A stretch of DNA of 64,000 bases, taken from contig CAVUUY010000007.1 of the NCBI GenBank assembly GCA_963744915.1, forward strand, positions 372,001 to 436,000, in the 5' to 3' direction. The translations under genes were made by a program, and so were the position numbers. Positions 35,497-45,002 of the stretch are shown here, one piece after another (the stretch's first letter is position 1; each line of letters begins with the position of its first letter). The stretch is from DATAFF01 sp963744915 (GTDB lineage: Bacteria; Pseudomonadota; Alphaproteobacteria; Rhizobiales; Aestuariivirgaceae). A model generated the notes under the pieces. That model was not told the origin of the DNA, searched no databases, and worked only from the letters and a program-made list of their open reading frames with translations.

Positions 35497-36417
35497 ATGG
35501 CCGTCGCGCTTCGCCGCACGCTCCCGCCGACCAACAGCCTCGTCGTGTTCGAGGCGGCGGCGCGGCACATGAACTTCACGCGGGCGGCGGAGGAACTGTC
35601 GGTCACCCAGTCGGCGGTCAGCCGGCAGATCCAGCTGCTCGAGGATTTTCTCGGCACCACCCTGTTCCAGCGCCATGCCCGCGGGCTGCATTTGACGCGG
35701 GAGGGCGAACGGCTGCACCGGGCGGTGACGATGGGGCTCGAGCACATCGCCAACGTCGCGGCCGACATCCGCCGCCACCGCGGCCCAGCCGAGCTGACGG
35801 TGGCGACGAGCGTCACCTTCGCGTCCTATTGGCTGATGGCGCGCATGGCCAAGTTCCGCGCCGCCCATCCCGATATCGAGCTCAGGCTTGTCGCCTCCTC
35901 GCCGGTCTATGATCTCGCCGCGGCCGGGATCGACCTCGCCGTGCGTTATGGCAGCGGCGAATGGCCGGCGGTCGATGCGGTGCGGCTGTTCGACAACGAG
36001 ATCTGGCCGGTCTGTGCGCCGCATTACCTCAAGGGCCGCGGCCCGATCCGCGGGGTCGCCGGCCTGCTGTCGCAGACGCTGCTGCATTTGAGCAAGTTCG
36101 ACCGCAACTGGGTGACCTGGGAGAGCTTCCTCGGCGCCTTCGGGGTGCGCGATCAGCCGACCCAGCGCGGTCAGGTGTTCGACAATTACATGGTGCTGAT
36201 CCAGGCGGCCCTGCGCGGCCAGGGCATCGCGCTGTGCGGCCGGCGGCTGGCGGAGGATTTCATTGCCCAGGGCGATCTGGTGCGGCCGATCGAGGAATCG
36301 ATGAAGTCCGACCGCGGCTTCTATCTGATCCGCCCGCGCGAAACCGCCATGAGCCACAGCGCCCGGCTGTTCCATGACTGGCTGCTCGACGAGGCCAAGC
36401 GGCCGGTCGGCGACTGA
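35497..36417 (+). CDS. LysR-type transcriptional regulator, GcvA-like
   Basis: 306 residues. N-terminal winged helix (ARHMNFTRAAEELSVTQSAV is the recognition region, near 23-42) and a C-terminal periplasmic-binding-like effector domain. The sequence pattern, with LPPTNSLVVFEAAAR at the start, matches the GcvA/DsdC group. Encoded in the same direction just after the aldolase, it may control that gene, but no binding site is apparent. Start ATG 35497. Confidence 0.9.
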   Translation: MAVALRRTLPPTNSLVVFEAAARHMNFTRAAEELSVTQSAVSRQIQLLEDFLGTTLFQRHARGLHLTREGERLHRAVTMGLEHIANVAADIRRHRGPAELTVATSVTFASYWLMARMAKFRAAHPDIELRLVASSPVYDLAAAGIDLAVRYGSGEWPAVDAVRLFDNEIWPVCAPHYLKGRGPIRGVAGLLSQTLLHLSKFDRNWVTWESFLGAFGVRDQPTQRGQVFDNYMVLIQAALRGQGIALCGRRLAEDFIAQGDLVRPIEESMKSDRGFYLIRPRETAMSHSARLFHDWLLDEAKRPVGD

Positions 36418-36430
36418 AAGGCTTTCAGTG

Positions 36431-37408
36431 CTATAGCCAGCCCTTGCGGCGGAAATAGATGAAAGTGGCGACGACCGAGACCACCATCAGCCCAAGCGCA
36501 AAGGGATAGCCCCAGAGCCAATCGAGCTCCGGTATCACGTGGAAGTTCATGCCGTAGATCGAGGCGATCAGGGTCGGCGGCAGAAACACCACGGCGGCGA
36601 CCGAGAAGATCTTGATGATGGTGTTCTGCTCGATGCTGATCATGCCGAGCGTCGCATCGAGGATGAAGCTGATCTTGTCGGACAGGAACGAGGCGTGATC
36701 GGTGAGCGAGCTGAGGTCGCGCTGCAGGGTCTTGAGGTGCGAGCGCTGGACCTTGCGGCCTTCCACCTTCCGATCGATGTCGAGCACGGCCGAGTAGAAG
36801 GCGGTGAGGCGCGACAGCGACACCAGGCTCTCACGGACATCGGAGGTGAAGTCGCCCTCCTCGCCGATGCGGCGCAGCAGGTTCGTGAAGTTGCGCTTTT
36901 TGCCGTCGGCGATCTGGAACACTTCCTTGGACGTCGCCGCCGCGATGGTGCCGACCCGCTCGAGGTGGTCGGCGGCGCGATCGACGATAGTCTCGAGCAG
37001 CGAAACGAAGACCCCGTCGCCGGTCGGCGGGCAGCCTTCGGGCCGCTGCGAGCGGGCAATGAAGATGTCGAAGGAGCGCGGTTCGCAATAGCGGACCGTC
37101 ACCAGGATCTGGCCCTTGACGATGAAGGTGATGGCATCGATCTCCGGCTTGTCGCCATCGGCCCGGCTGATGATCGTCGAGGTCATGAAGATGGCGTCGC
37201 CCTGGGTGTAGAGCCGGCTCGAGGCCTCGATCTCGGCCAGCTTCTCGCGGACCGGAATATCGATCCTGAGCGCCGCCTCGATGGTTCCCTCCTCGTTGGG
37301 GGTGGGCCGCAGAAGATCGATCCAGACCGTTTCGGGGGGCAGCGTGATGCCCCCCTTCCAGTCGGAGGGCACCAGGCTTCCCTTGTCGTGAACATAGACG
37401 GTCAGCAT
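36431..37408 (-). CDS. corA: CorA-family Mg2+/Co2+ transporter
   Basis: 325 residues from ATG 37408. A long cytoplasmic alpha/beta domain is followed by two C-terminal transmembrane helices with the channel signature YGMNF between them (near 293-297), and a basic C-terminal tail. CorA forms a pentameric Mg2+ channel. The gene is convergent with the LysR gene and divergent from trmFO. Confidence 0.93.
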   Translation of the reverse strand: MLTVYVHDKGSLVPSDWKGGITLPPETVWIDLLRPTPNEEGTIEAALRIDIPVREKLAEIEASSRLYTQGDAIFMTSTIISRADGDKPEIDAITFIVKGQILVTVRYCEPRSFDIFIARSQRPEGCPPTGDGVFVSLLETIVDRAADHLERVGTIAAATSKEVFQIADGKKRNFTNLLRRIGEEGDFTSDVRESLVSLSRLTAFYSAVLDIDRKVEGRKVQRSHLKTLQRDLSSLTDHASFLSDKISFILDATLGMISIEQNTIIKIFSVAAVVFLPPTLIASIYGMNFHVIPELDWLWGYPFALGLMVVSVVATFIYFRRKGWL

Positions 37409-37519
37409 GCCGGATCTGCCCGATCGCAATTGGAAAATTCGGCCTGCACACTAATGGAGGTGCAACCCGCTGGAAAGCGCGCAGATTGCTCCTTTCACAA
37501 CGTCATGTTACCCCGGGCC

Positions 37520-38929
37520 ATGCGCGACATGGACGTCGTTCACATCATCGGGGCGGGTCTCGCCGGTTCGGAGGCTGCCTGGCAGGCGGCCACTGCCGGC
37601 TGCCGGGTGGTGCTGCATGAAATGCGGCCGCAGCGCCTGACCGATGCGCACCACACGGGCGGCTGCGCCGAGCTCGTCTGCTCCAATTCCTTCCGTTCCG
37701 ACGATGCCGAGCTGAATGCCGTCGGCCTGCTGCACCAGGAGATGCGGCTCGCCGGGTCGCTGATCATGGACTGCGCCGATCGCCACCGGCTGCCGGCGGG
37801 GTCGGCGCTGGCGGTGGACCGCGACGGCTTCTCGGAGGCGGTGACGGCGGCGATTGCGGCCCATCCGCGTATCGCCATCGAGCGCGGCGAGGTCGACGCC
37901 CTGCCGCCGGCCGCCTGGGGCAACACCATCGTCGCCACCGGTCCGCTGACCTCGCCGGCGCTCGCCGGGGCGATCGCCGCGGTGACCGGCTCGAGCGGGC
38001 TCGCCTTCTTCGATGCGATCGCCCCGATCGTCTATCGCGACAGCATCGATTTCGACGTGGCCTGGTTCCAGTCGCGCTACGACAAGGCGGGACCAGGCGG
38101 CTCGGGCGCCGACTACATCAATTGTCCCATGACCAAGCCGCAATACCAGGCCTTTGTCGCCGCAATCGTCGCCGGCGACAAGGCCCCGTTGCGGGATTTC
38201 GAGAAGGACACGCCCTATTTCGACGGCTGCCTGCCCATCGAGGTGATGGCCGAGCGCGGCCCCGAGACGCTGCGGCACGGGCCGATGAAGCCGCGCGGGC
38301 TGACCAATGCGCATGCCCCCGATGTCAAGCCCCATGCGGTGGTTCAGCTGCGCCAGGACAATGCCATCGGCACGCTCTACAACATGGTCGGCTTTCAGAC
38401 CAAACTGAAGCACGGCGAGCAGCTGCGCGTCTTCCGCACCATTCCGGGGCTCCTCAATGCCGAATTCGCACGGCTCGGCGGGCTGCACCGCAACACCTTC
38501 CTCGACAGTCCGCGCCTCATCGATGACGCGCTGAGGCTGCGGGCGCTGCCGCAGCTGCGCTTTGCCGGGCAGATCACCGGCGTCGAAGGCTACGTGGAGA
38601 GCGCCGCGACGGGGCTGGTCGCCGGGCGGCTGACCGCGGCGCAGCTGCTCGGGCGGCCGCTCCAGGCCCCGCCGGCGACCACCGCGCATGGGGCGCTGAT
38701 CAACCACATCACCGGCGGGCACATCGCCATGAGCGATGGCGCGCGATCGTCTTTCCAGCCGATGAACGTCAATTTCGGGCTGTTCCCGCCGGTCACCATC
38801 GACCGTGACGGCGACGGCAAGCGGCGGCGCGGCCAGGCCAAGCAGGAAGCCCGCAAGCGGGCCTACACCAGCCGGGCCCTGGCCGATTTCCGCGCCTGGC
38901 TGGCGGGGCTAGAAACGCTCGGCCCATGA
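37520..38929 (+). CDS. trmFO: Methylenetetrahydrofolate-tRNA (uracil-54) methyltransferase
   Basis: 469 residues with ATG 37520; ATG 37505 and ATG 37529 are equally in frame and 37529 gives the most typical N-terminus. The FAD-binding GAGLAGSEAAWQ (with HIIG before it), the ELVCSNSFRSDDA motif, and the Cys/Gly-rich NCPMTKPQYQAF and QPMNVNFGLFPP segments are GidA-like TrmFO features. It makes m5U54 in tRNA using methylene-THF and FADH2. It overlaps the Squalene-synthase-like gene by 21 bases. Confidence 0.94.
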   Translation: MRDMDVVHIIGAGLAGSEAAWQAATAGCRVVLHEMRPQRLTDAHHTGGCAELVCSNSFRSDDAELNAVGLLHQEMRLAGSLIMDCADRHRLPAGSALAVDRDGFSEAVTAAIAAHPRIAIERGEVDALPPAAWGNTIVATGPLTSPALAGAIAAVTGSSGLAFFDAIAPIVYRDSIDFDVAWFQSRYDKAGPGGSGADYINCPMTKPQYQAFVAAIVAGDKAPLRDFEKDTPYFDGCLPIEVMAERGPETLRHGPMKPRGLTNAHAPDVKPHAVVQLRQDNAIGTLYNMVGFQTKLKHGEQLRVFRTIPGLLNAEFARLGGLHRNTFLDSPRLIDDALRLRALPQLRFAGQITGVEGYVESAATGLVAGRLTAAQLLGRPLQAPPATTAHGALINHITGGHIAMSDGARSSFQPMNVNFGLFPPVTIDRDGDGKRRRGQAKQEARKRAYTSRALADFRAWLAGLETLGP

Positions 38930-39766
38930 CGCCCTGAGCAGCCGCAGCTGCTTCAGCCATTGCGGCACATCCGCCCCGCGCGTCAGCACCGCGGCGCCGA
39001 TGCGGCGCAGCTTTCCAAGATAGGTGTCGGTCAGGCTCGCCGGCAGAAAGGCCGGGAGCGCTGCGAGCGGCAACTCGGCCTGGGCGGCGCGGGCCTCGGC
39101 AAGGCGGTTCTCGGCGACATGGCGGAACTCGGCAAGCACCACCGCCATCGCGGTATTGTCGCGGCCCGCCAGCACATCGGCCGCAGTGAGGCCGCGACGC
39201 GCCAGGAGATCGCGCGGGATATAGCACTGGCCGCGGGCGCGAGCCTGCGGCAGCGACCGCATCAGCCCGACGACGCCCATCGCGACGCCGGCATAGCCCG
39301 AGACGGTCGGCGTCCTCAGCGCCTCCTCGCCGGCGAGCACCAGGGCCGCAAGCTGAATCAGCGCCGCCGCGGTTTCGCCGAGATAGCCCTCGAGATCGCT
39401 CATCGACGGCATCGGATCGTCATAGAGATCGGTCTTGCGGGCCTCGATCATGTTGCGGAAAGCGTGCAGTGGCAGATCGCCCACCGCAATGGCGCGGGCC
39501 AGCACCTGCAGCACCGGATGCTCGGGCGTGGCGCCGCCATAGATGCCGTTCACCGCATCCTCCCACCATTGCAGGCGGATCTCGCCCAGCATCGGCTGGC
39601 TTACCTGGTCGCGGATGCGCGCCAGCTCGGCATTGAAGGCATAAAGCGCGTGGATCAGCGGCCGGCGCTCCTCCGGCACGAACAGCGCGGTGAGCCAGCG
39701 GTCCTTGTCCGCGCTGCGCACCAGCGCGTCGCAATGCTGCGCCGCCTCCTCGAACGACGTCGCCAT
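38909..39766 (-). CDS. Squalene/phytoene-synthase-fold protein, NDUFAF6-like
   Basis: 285 residues. The all-alpha trans-prenyltransferase fold is recognisable (YAFNAELARIRDQVSQPMLG, RLQWWEDAVNGIY), but the two Asp-rich metal motifs of true squalene or phytoene synthases are absent: the first reads RDQVSQ, and the second region GVAMGVVGLMRSLPQARARG has no DxxxD. This matches the mitochondrial complex I assembly factor NDUFAF6 family rather than an enzyme. It sits 2 nt after the Mth938-type gene. Confidence 0.8.
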   Translation of the reverse strand: MATSFEEAAQHCDALVRSADKDRWLTALFVPEERRPLIHALYAFNAELARIRDQVSQPMLGEIRLQWWEDAVNGIYGGATPEHPVLQVLARAIAVGDLPLHAFRNMIEARKTDLYDDPMPSMSDLEGYLGETAAALIQLAALVLAGEEALRTPTVSGYAGVAMGVVGLMRSLPQARARGQCYIPRDLLARRGLTAADVLAGRDNTAMAVVLAEFRHVAENRLAEARAAQAELPLAALPAFLPASLTDTYLGKLRRIGAAVLTRGADVPQWLKQLRLLRASWAERF

Positions 39767-39768
39767 GC

Positions 39769-40161
39769 TCAGGCTGGTCCGCCGGCGGCGATCAGCGCTG
39801 CAGCAACGGCGCGACGCTCGGCAAGCAGCACATTGTAGGTCCTGACCGCCGCACCGGTGTCCATCACCTCGAGCGGCACCGCGCGGGCGGCAAAGGCGTT
39901 GCGGATGGCGGCGGCAGGAAAGATCTGCGTCTCGCCGGTGCCGAACAGCAGCAGGGCGATCGCCGTCGCCTCGGCAAAGACCAGGGCAAAGGCATCGGTC
40001 CCGGCCTCGGCCGCGGTCGCCGGCGGCCAGGCATAAATGCCGGACGGCAGGATCAGCAGGGAGCCGCGATGCGACATGCCGGCGAAGCGGAAACCACCAT
40101 TGCCATAGGCCTCGATCGGTGCCAGCGCGGGATAGAACCGCTGTCCCGACCGCTCGGTCAT
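39769..40161 (-). CDS. Mth938-domain protein (NDUFAF3-like)
   Basis: 130 residues, the DUF498 / Mth938 single domain: YGNGGFRFAGMSHRGSLLIL near the start, ALLLFGTGETQIFPAAAIR in the middle and TYNVLLAERRAVAAALIA at the end. The human homologue NDUFAF3 helps assemble respiratory complex I. It lies 4 nt after secF and 2 nt before the NDUFAF6-like gene, which suggests one transcript from yajC through this pair. Confidence 0.85.
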   Translation of the reverse strand: MTERSGQRFYPALAPIEAYGNGGFRFAGMSHRGSLLILPSGIYAWPPATAAEAGTDAFALVFAEATAIALLLFGTGETQIFPAAAIRNAFAARAVPLEVMDTGAAVRTYNVLLAERRAVAAALIAAGGPA

Positions 40162-40165
40162 GCCG

Positions 40166-41116
40166 TCACGGTCGTGCCGCTTCGGCGGTGGCGGCAGCCT
40201 TGGTGCGGTCGGTCTGCCCGCCGGTGCTGACGCCGGTGAAGATCAGGAACGGCGCGGCGATATAGATCGAGGAATAAGTACCGACAATGACGCCCCAGAT
40301 CATGGTGAAGGTGAAGCCGCGGATGACCTCGCCGCCGAAGAAGTAGAGCGCAAGCAGCGCCAGCAGAACCGACAGCGAGGTCATGATGGTACGCGGCAGC
40401 GTCTCGTTGAGCGACAGGTCGATCAGGTCGGGGAGCGGCAACTGCTTGTAGCGCCGCAGATTTTCGCGGACCCGGTCATAGACCACCACCGTGTCGTTCA
40501 GCGAATAGCCCACGATGGTCAGGATGGCGGCGATGATGGAGAGATCGAAGTCGAGCTGTAGCACGACGAACAGGCCGATGGTCAGGGCCACGTCATGAAC
40601 CAGCGATGCCGCAGCCCCCACGGCGAATTGCCATTCGAATCGGAACCATAGATAGACCATCACCAGAACGATCGCCACCACCACGGCGATGACGCCGCCC
40701 CGCGCGAGCTCGCCCGAGACCTTGGGGCCGACGGTCTCGATGCGGCGGTAGTCGATGCCGGGGCCGAGAGCATGGCGAACCTTGTCGACCGATGCCTGCT
40801 GCGCCTTCTCGTCGTTCTGGGTCGGCAGACGGATCAGCACGTCGGTCGGCGCGCCGAACTCCTGCAGCTCGACGCCGCTGCCGAGCTCGAGCGAGCCGAG
40901 CGTCTCGCGCAGCGCCGTCAGATCGGCCGGCCCTTGCGTCCTGATCTCCATCAGGGTGCCGCCACGGAAATCGATGCCGAAATTGAGACCGATCAAGAAG
41001 TAGATGATGATGGTGATGACGATCAGGATCGACGAGCCCACAAACCCGTACCGGGCGGCCCGCATGAAGTGGATGCCGGCGGTCTCCGGAATGAAGCGTA
41101 AGGGCTTAAACCGCAT
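40166..41116 (-). CDS. secF: SecF, protein translocase subunit
   Basis: 316 residues with six hydrophobic helices; the family signatures GLNFGIDFRGG near 43-53 and GYSLNDTVVVYDRVREN in the fourth helix region are intact. SecF pairs with SecD to pull polypeptides out of SecYEG using the proton gradient. It lies 15 nt after secD. Confidence 0.96.
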   Translation of the reverse strand: MRFKPLRFIPETAGIHFMRAARYGFVGSSILIVITIIIYFLIGLNFGIDFRGGTLMEIRTQGPADLTALRETLGSLELGSGVELQEFGAPTDVLIRLPTQNDEKAQQASVDKVRHALGPGIDYRRIETVGPKVSGELARGGVIAVVVAIVLVMVYLWFRFEWQFAVGAAASLVHDVALTIGLFVVLQLDFDLSIIAAILTIVGYSLNDTVVVYDRVRENLRRYKQLPLPDLIDLSLNETLPRTIMTSLSVLLALLALYFFGGEVIRGFTFTMIWGVIVGTYSSIYIAAPFLIFTGVSTGGQTDRTKAAATAEAARP

Positions 41117-41131
41117 GCGTGAGCTCCCCGG

Positions 41132-42733
41132 TCACAGCGGCACGACCTTGGGCCGCGCCATGCGCACCCAGGTGGCGACGATGAGCCTCGTCAAGGTGAA
41201 GGCGGTGAAGATGGTGGTCAGGATGCCGAGCGCCAGGGTGACGGCGAAGCCGCGGATCGGTCCCGAGCCAAGGCCGAACAGGACCACCGCGGCGATGAGC
41301 GTCGTGACGTTGGAATCGAAGATGGTGCCGAAAGCCATCCTGAACCCCGTCTCGATCGCGCCGATGACCGAGCGGCCGAGCTTCATCTCCTCGCGGATGC
41401 GTTCATAGACCAGCACGTTGGAATCGACTGCCATGCCCATGCCCAGCACCAGCCCGGCAATGCCCGGCAGCGTGAGGGTGATGCCGAAGAACGACATGAT
41501 GCCGATGATCATCATCAGGTGGGCGATGAGGGCGATCACCGCGAACACCCCGAACAGCCCGTAGCACACCACCATGAAAAGCAGCACGGTGATCAGGCCG
41601 ATGATCGAGGCGATGATGCCGGCGCGGATCGAATCCGAGCCAAGCGAGGGTCCGACCGAGCGCTCCTCGACCACGCTCAGCCTGGCCGGCAAGGCACCGG
41701 AGCGCAGGACGATGGCGAGGTCGGTTGCCTCCTGGGTGGTGAAGCGACCCGAGATCTGGCCGGAACCGCCAAGAATGGGCTCGTTGATTCGGGGCGCCGA
41801 GACGACCTTGTTGTCGAGCGCGATGGCAAAGGGGCGGCCGACATTGTCGCGGGTGAGCTGGCCGAACTTGAGTGCGCCTTGCTGGTTGAAGCGGAAGCTG
41901 ACGATCGGCTCGCTGTTGCGGCTGTCGAAAGCCGGCTGGGCATCGTTCAGGTCCTCGCCATCGACGGTGGCGCGGCTCGAGGTCTGGACCCAGTAGATCT
42001 GGTTGGCCTGCTTCTGGTCCGGCAGGGCTTCGCAATCGGCCGGCGGCCGTTCGGTGGCGCTGGTCGGCTGGCTGTCGCACAGCAGGCGGAACTGCAGCTT
42101 GGCGGTCTGGCCGAGGAGATCCTTGAGGCGGCTCGGGTCCTGCAGGCCCGGAACCTGGACGAGAATGCGGTCCACCCCCTGGCGCTGGATGATCGGCTCG
42201 GTCGTGCCGATGGCATTGATGCGCTTGCCGACGATGTCGAGCGACTGCTCGATGGCGCGGCCGATCTTGTATTCGAGCCCGGCGGCGGTGAAGGAGAAGA
42301 TGATCTGATCGCCGTCCTGGCGGATATCGTACTGCTTGGTCGAGCTGCCGCTGCCGAACAGGCTGGTGTCGATCGGCTGCACCAACTTGCGCAATTCGCT
42401 CATCGCCGCATCGAGGCGGGAGGGATCGGTGATGCGGACCGTGACGTTGTCCCCCGACTTCCCGAGCCCCGAATAGGGAATCTTCTGGGCCCGAAGCGCC
42501 TGGCGGATGTCGCCGATGAGCTGCTTGGCATATTGATCCTTCAGGGTGGCCTGATCGACCTCGAGGAGAACATGGCTGCCGCCCTGGAGATCGAGACCGA
42601 GCACGACCGGCCCGTTGAACAGCGGCAGCATGGCGCGAACGCTGGCCGGCAGCGCATTGGGCAGCGCCAGCAGGAAGCACAGGGCCAGGACGGCAAGGGT
42701 GGCGATGGTTTTGGTCCGGCTGAAAAAGAGCAT
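41132..42733 (-). CDS. secD: SecD, protein translocase subunit
   Basis: 533 residues: N-terminal helix, large periplasmic P1 head with GLDLQGGSH (near 45-54), then five C-terminal helices with GMAVDSNVLVYERIREE. Works with SecF and YajC in late translocation steps at the inner membrane. The next gene upstream on the strand is yajC, 42 nt away. Confidence 0.96.
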   Translation of the reverse strand: MLFFSRTKTIATLAVLALCFLLALPNALPASVRAMLPLFNGPVVLGLDLQGGSHVLLEVDQATLKDQYAKQLIGDIRQALRAQKIPYSGLGKSGDNVTVRITDPSRLDAAMSELRKLVQPIDTSLFGSGSSTKQYDIRQDGDQIIFSFTAAGLEYKIGRAIEQSLDIVGKRINAIGTTEPIIQRQGVDRILVQVPGLQDPSRLKDLLGQTAKLQFRLLCDSQPTSATERPPADCEALPDQKQANQIYWVQTSSRATVDGEDLNDAQPAFDSRNSEPIVSFRFNQQGALKFGQLTRDNVGRPFAIALDNKVVSAPRINEPILGGSGQISGRFTTQEATDLAIVLRSGALPARLSVVEERSVGPSLGSDSIRAGIIASIIGLITVLLFMVVCYGLFGVFAVIALIAHLMMIIGIMSFFGITLTLPGIAGLVLGMGMAVDSNVLVYERIREEMKLGRSVIGAIETGFRMAFGTIFDSNVTTLIAAVVLFGLGSGPIRGFAVTLALGILTTIFTAFTLTRLIVATWVRMARPKVVPL

Positions 42734-42775
42734 GGGCCTACCTCCTCACTTCCGCCGCTGGCATCCCAGGCCGCC

Positions 42776-43120
42776 TCATCGGGTCAGCGCCTCCTCCTTG
42801 ACCGGCTCGCCACGGGTCCTGACCTCCGAAATGGACGATTTCACCACCCGGATGCGCACGTTTTCGGCGATTTCGAGAATGATTTCATTGTCGTCGACCA
42901 CCTTGTGGACCTTGCCGACGATGCCGCCGCCGGTCACCACCGTATCGCCCCGGCGGACATTCTTGACCAGCTCCTGGTGGTCCTTCAGCCGCTTCTGCTG
43001 CGGGCGGATGAGCAGAAACCAGAACACGCCCATGATCATCACCAGCGGCAGAATCATCGAGATGAGGTCGCCGCCTGGCATTCCGCCGGCAGCCTGGGCG
43101 TAGGCAGGAGAAATGAACAT
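42776..43120 (-). CDS. yajC: YajC, preprotein translocase accessory subunit
   Basis: 114 residues: one membrane helix (about 20-42, ending WFLLIRPQQKR, the family hallmark) and a short cytoplasmic beta domain with VRRGDTVVTGGGIVGKV. YajC binds SecDF. First gene of the yajC-secD-secF run on the minus strand. Confidence 0.95.
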   Translation of the reverse strand: MFISPAYAQAAGGMPGGDLISMILPLVMIMGVFWFLLIRPQQKRLKDHQELVKNVRRGDTVVTGGGIVGKVHKVVDDNEIILEIAENVRIRVVKSSISEVRTRGEPVKEEALTR

Positions 43121-43312
43121 CTAGAGAAATCTCCGGAACAACGGCATCGCCTTAGGCGGTGCCATGAGCCGACCGGCTCGGCCGAGCCGTGGCGCTTCTG
43201 GCGGCGGAATATAGCGGCGGTTCCCCCATTTGCAACCCGCCCGGGATGCTTGTCCCCTCCCCGTCCCGGCTGTATTCACGCGGGCGACGGCGCGACCCTT
43301 CAGGTGAACCAT

Positions 43313-44185
43313 ATGGCAGGCGAGGCGGATGAGCGGGTTCTCGAGCGGCTGGAAAGGATTGCCGCGGCTCTGGAACGCCTGGTCGGCCCGCCGCCGCCGG
43401 TGCCGGACTTGGGTGCCCATGCCGCCTTTGTCTGGCACGCCGCCGGCAATCGCCTGAGCGAGGTCGCGAAGGTCAACCGGGTCGATCTCGATCTCCTGAA
43501 GGGAATCGATCAAGTTCGCGACATTCTGCTCGAGAACACCCGGCGCTTCGCGGCCGGCCTGCCGGCCAACAATGCGCTGCTATGGGGGGCCCGCGGCATG
43601 GGCAAGAGCTCGCTCGTCAAGGCGGTCCATGCCGCGGTCGACGGCGGCTCGGGCCGTCTCAAGCTGATCGAGATCCACCGCGAGGAGATCGAGGCCCTGC
43701 CGGAATTGATGGCGCTGATCCGCGCTCAGCCGCGCTGGAATTTCCTGGTTTTCTGCGACGACCTGTCGTTCGATGCCGCCGATACGTCATATAAGTCGCT
43801 CAAGGCGGCACTGGAGGGTGGCATCGAGGGCCGACCCGACAACATGATTTTCTACGCCACCTCGAACCGCCGCCATCTCCTGCCCCGCGACATGATCGAG
43901 AACGAGCGCTCGACGGCGATCAATCCGTCCGAGGCGGTGCAGGAGAAGGTCTCGCTGTCCGACCGTTTCGGCCTGTGGCTCGGTTTCCACCATTGCTCGC
44001 AGACGGATTATCTCGCCATGGTCGACGCCTATGTCGGGCATTTCGGCATTCCGGGCAGGGCCGCGGAAATCCATGCCGCCGCACTCGAATGGCAGGCGAC
44101 GCGCGGGGCGCGATCGGGGCGCGTCGCCTGGCAGTTCGTCCAGGACCTGGCCGGCCGCCAGGGCGTTCGGCTTGGCAGCCGGTGA
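43313..44185 (+). CDS. DUF815 P-loop ATPase
   Basis: 290 residues from ATG 43313 (AGGTG upstream). An AAA+-like fold with Walker A LLWGARGMGKSSLVKA (near 87-102) and a Walker-B-like NFLVFCDDLSFD, followed by YATSNRRHLLPRDM typical of DUF815. Family members are found throughout proteobacteria and have no firm role. The gene is divergent from yajC and convergent with the downstream GST. Confidence 0.87.
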   Translation: MAGEADERVLERLERIAAALERLVGPPPPVPDLGAHAAFVWHAAGNRLSEVAKVNRVDLDLLKGIDQVRDILLENTRRFAAGLPANNALLWGARGMGKSSLVKAVHAAVDGGSGRLKLIEIHREEIEALPELMALIRAQPRWNFLVFCDDLSFDAADTSYKSLKAALEGGIEGRPDNMIFYATSNRRHLLPRDMIENERSTAINPSEAVQEKVSLSDRFGLWLGFHHCSQTDYLAMVDAYVGHFGIPGRAAEIHAAALEWQATRGARSGRVAWQFVQDLAGRQGVRLGSR

Positions 44186-44192
44186 GTGCGGC

Positions 44193-44855
44193 TCAGCGCA
44201 GGCTCGCCTCGTTCTGCTGCCATTCGGCCGGATTGCGGCCGATCGGCACCATGACCCACTGGCGATAGGCCTCCCGCTGCTTGAGGGTGTCGAGCCAGCG
44301 GTCGAGGTTGTTGAGCGCCGGCCGCTCGATCTCCAGATTCTTGTAGCGCCAGTAGACTGCACCCAGGGGAATGTCTGCGGTCGAGAAATTCCGGCCGGCG
44401 AAGAACGGCTTGCGGCCGAGCCATCGGTCGGCAACCTTGAGCGCCTGGGCGGCGGTCTTGGCGGCGTTCTTGATGAACGCCGGATCGCGGCTCTCCTCCT
44501 CCCGGCGGACGGTGTTCATGAACACGGCTCCGACCGCCGGCTGCGCCGTGGACATGGTCCAGTCCATCCATTGGTCGGAGATCGCCATCGCCTTCTGGCC
44601 GCGCGGCTGGATGGTCTTGCGGCCGTAGCGGCGGGCGATGTAGCGGACGATCGCCTGGGATTCGAAGAGGGTGATCGAGCCGTCGCGGATAACCGGCACG
44701 AGCCCCATCGGATTGAGCTTGAGGAAGGCCTTGTCGTCGAGACCGCCGAAGGAACCCCCGACGGTCTGCCGCTCGATCTCGACACCGGCCTCGGCGGCGG
44801 CCCATAAAGCTTTAATTACATTGAGGGAATTCCGCCGACCCCAAAGCGTGATCAT
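44193..44855 (-). CDS. Glutathione S-transferase family protein
   Basis: 220 residues from ATG 44855. The N-terminal thioredoxin fold has LWGRRNSLNVIKALWAAAE, cis-Pro in MGLVPVIRDG and the SITLFESQAIVRYIARRYG motif; the C-terminal helical domain carries FFAGRNFSTADIPLGAV. It resembles the Yfc/Ure2-like bacterial GSTs. Substrate unknown; it does not pair with its neighbours. Confidence 0.85.
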   Translation of the reverse strand: MITLWGRRNSLNVIKALWAAAEAGVEIERQTVGGSFGGLDDKAFLKLNPMGLVPVIRDGSITLFESQAIVRYIARRYGRKTIQPRGQKAMAISDQWMDWTMSTAQPAVGAVFMNTVRREEESRDPAFIKNAAKTAAQALKVADRWLGRKPFFAGRNFSTADIPLGAVYWRYKNLEIERPALNNLDRWLDTLKQREAYRQWVMVPIGRNPAEWQQNEASLR

Positions 44856-44936
44856 GCCTGTCTCCGAATTTGAAGGAAGGAAGCCCGCGGCTGTTATCCT
44901 CACCCCGGCGACGGGTCAAGTCCCGCCCTTCTACGC

Positions 44937-44966
44937 CCATCTCCCCGGGTTTACCCGGGGAGATGG
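44937..44966. repeat. Strong GC-rich hairpin in the nlpD-GST gap
   Basis: A perfect 13-bp stem with a 4-base TTTA loop (arms 44937-44949 and 44954-44966; arm core ATCTCCCCGGG). There is no U run on either side. It may be an extragenic palindrome or a stabilising 3' structure for the nlpD transcript. Confidence 0.6.
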
Positions 44967-45002
44967 TGCTGCCAGGGGCGGAAGAGGGGTTGCGCCGGCG
45001 GC

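Noticed and set aside
36539..37519. N-terminal extension of the trmFO frame
   Set aside because: Antisense to corA; the TrmFO N-terminus begins near 37520.
41519..43312. Long N-terminal extension of the DUF815 frame
   Set aside because: Antisense to secD and yajC; the real start is ATG 43313.
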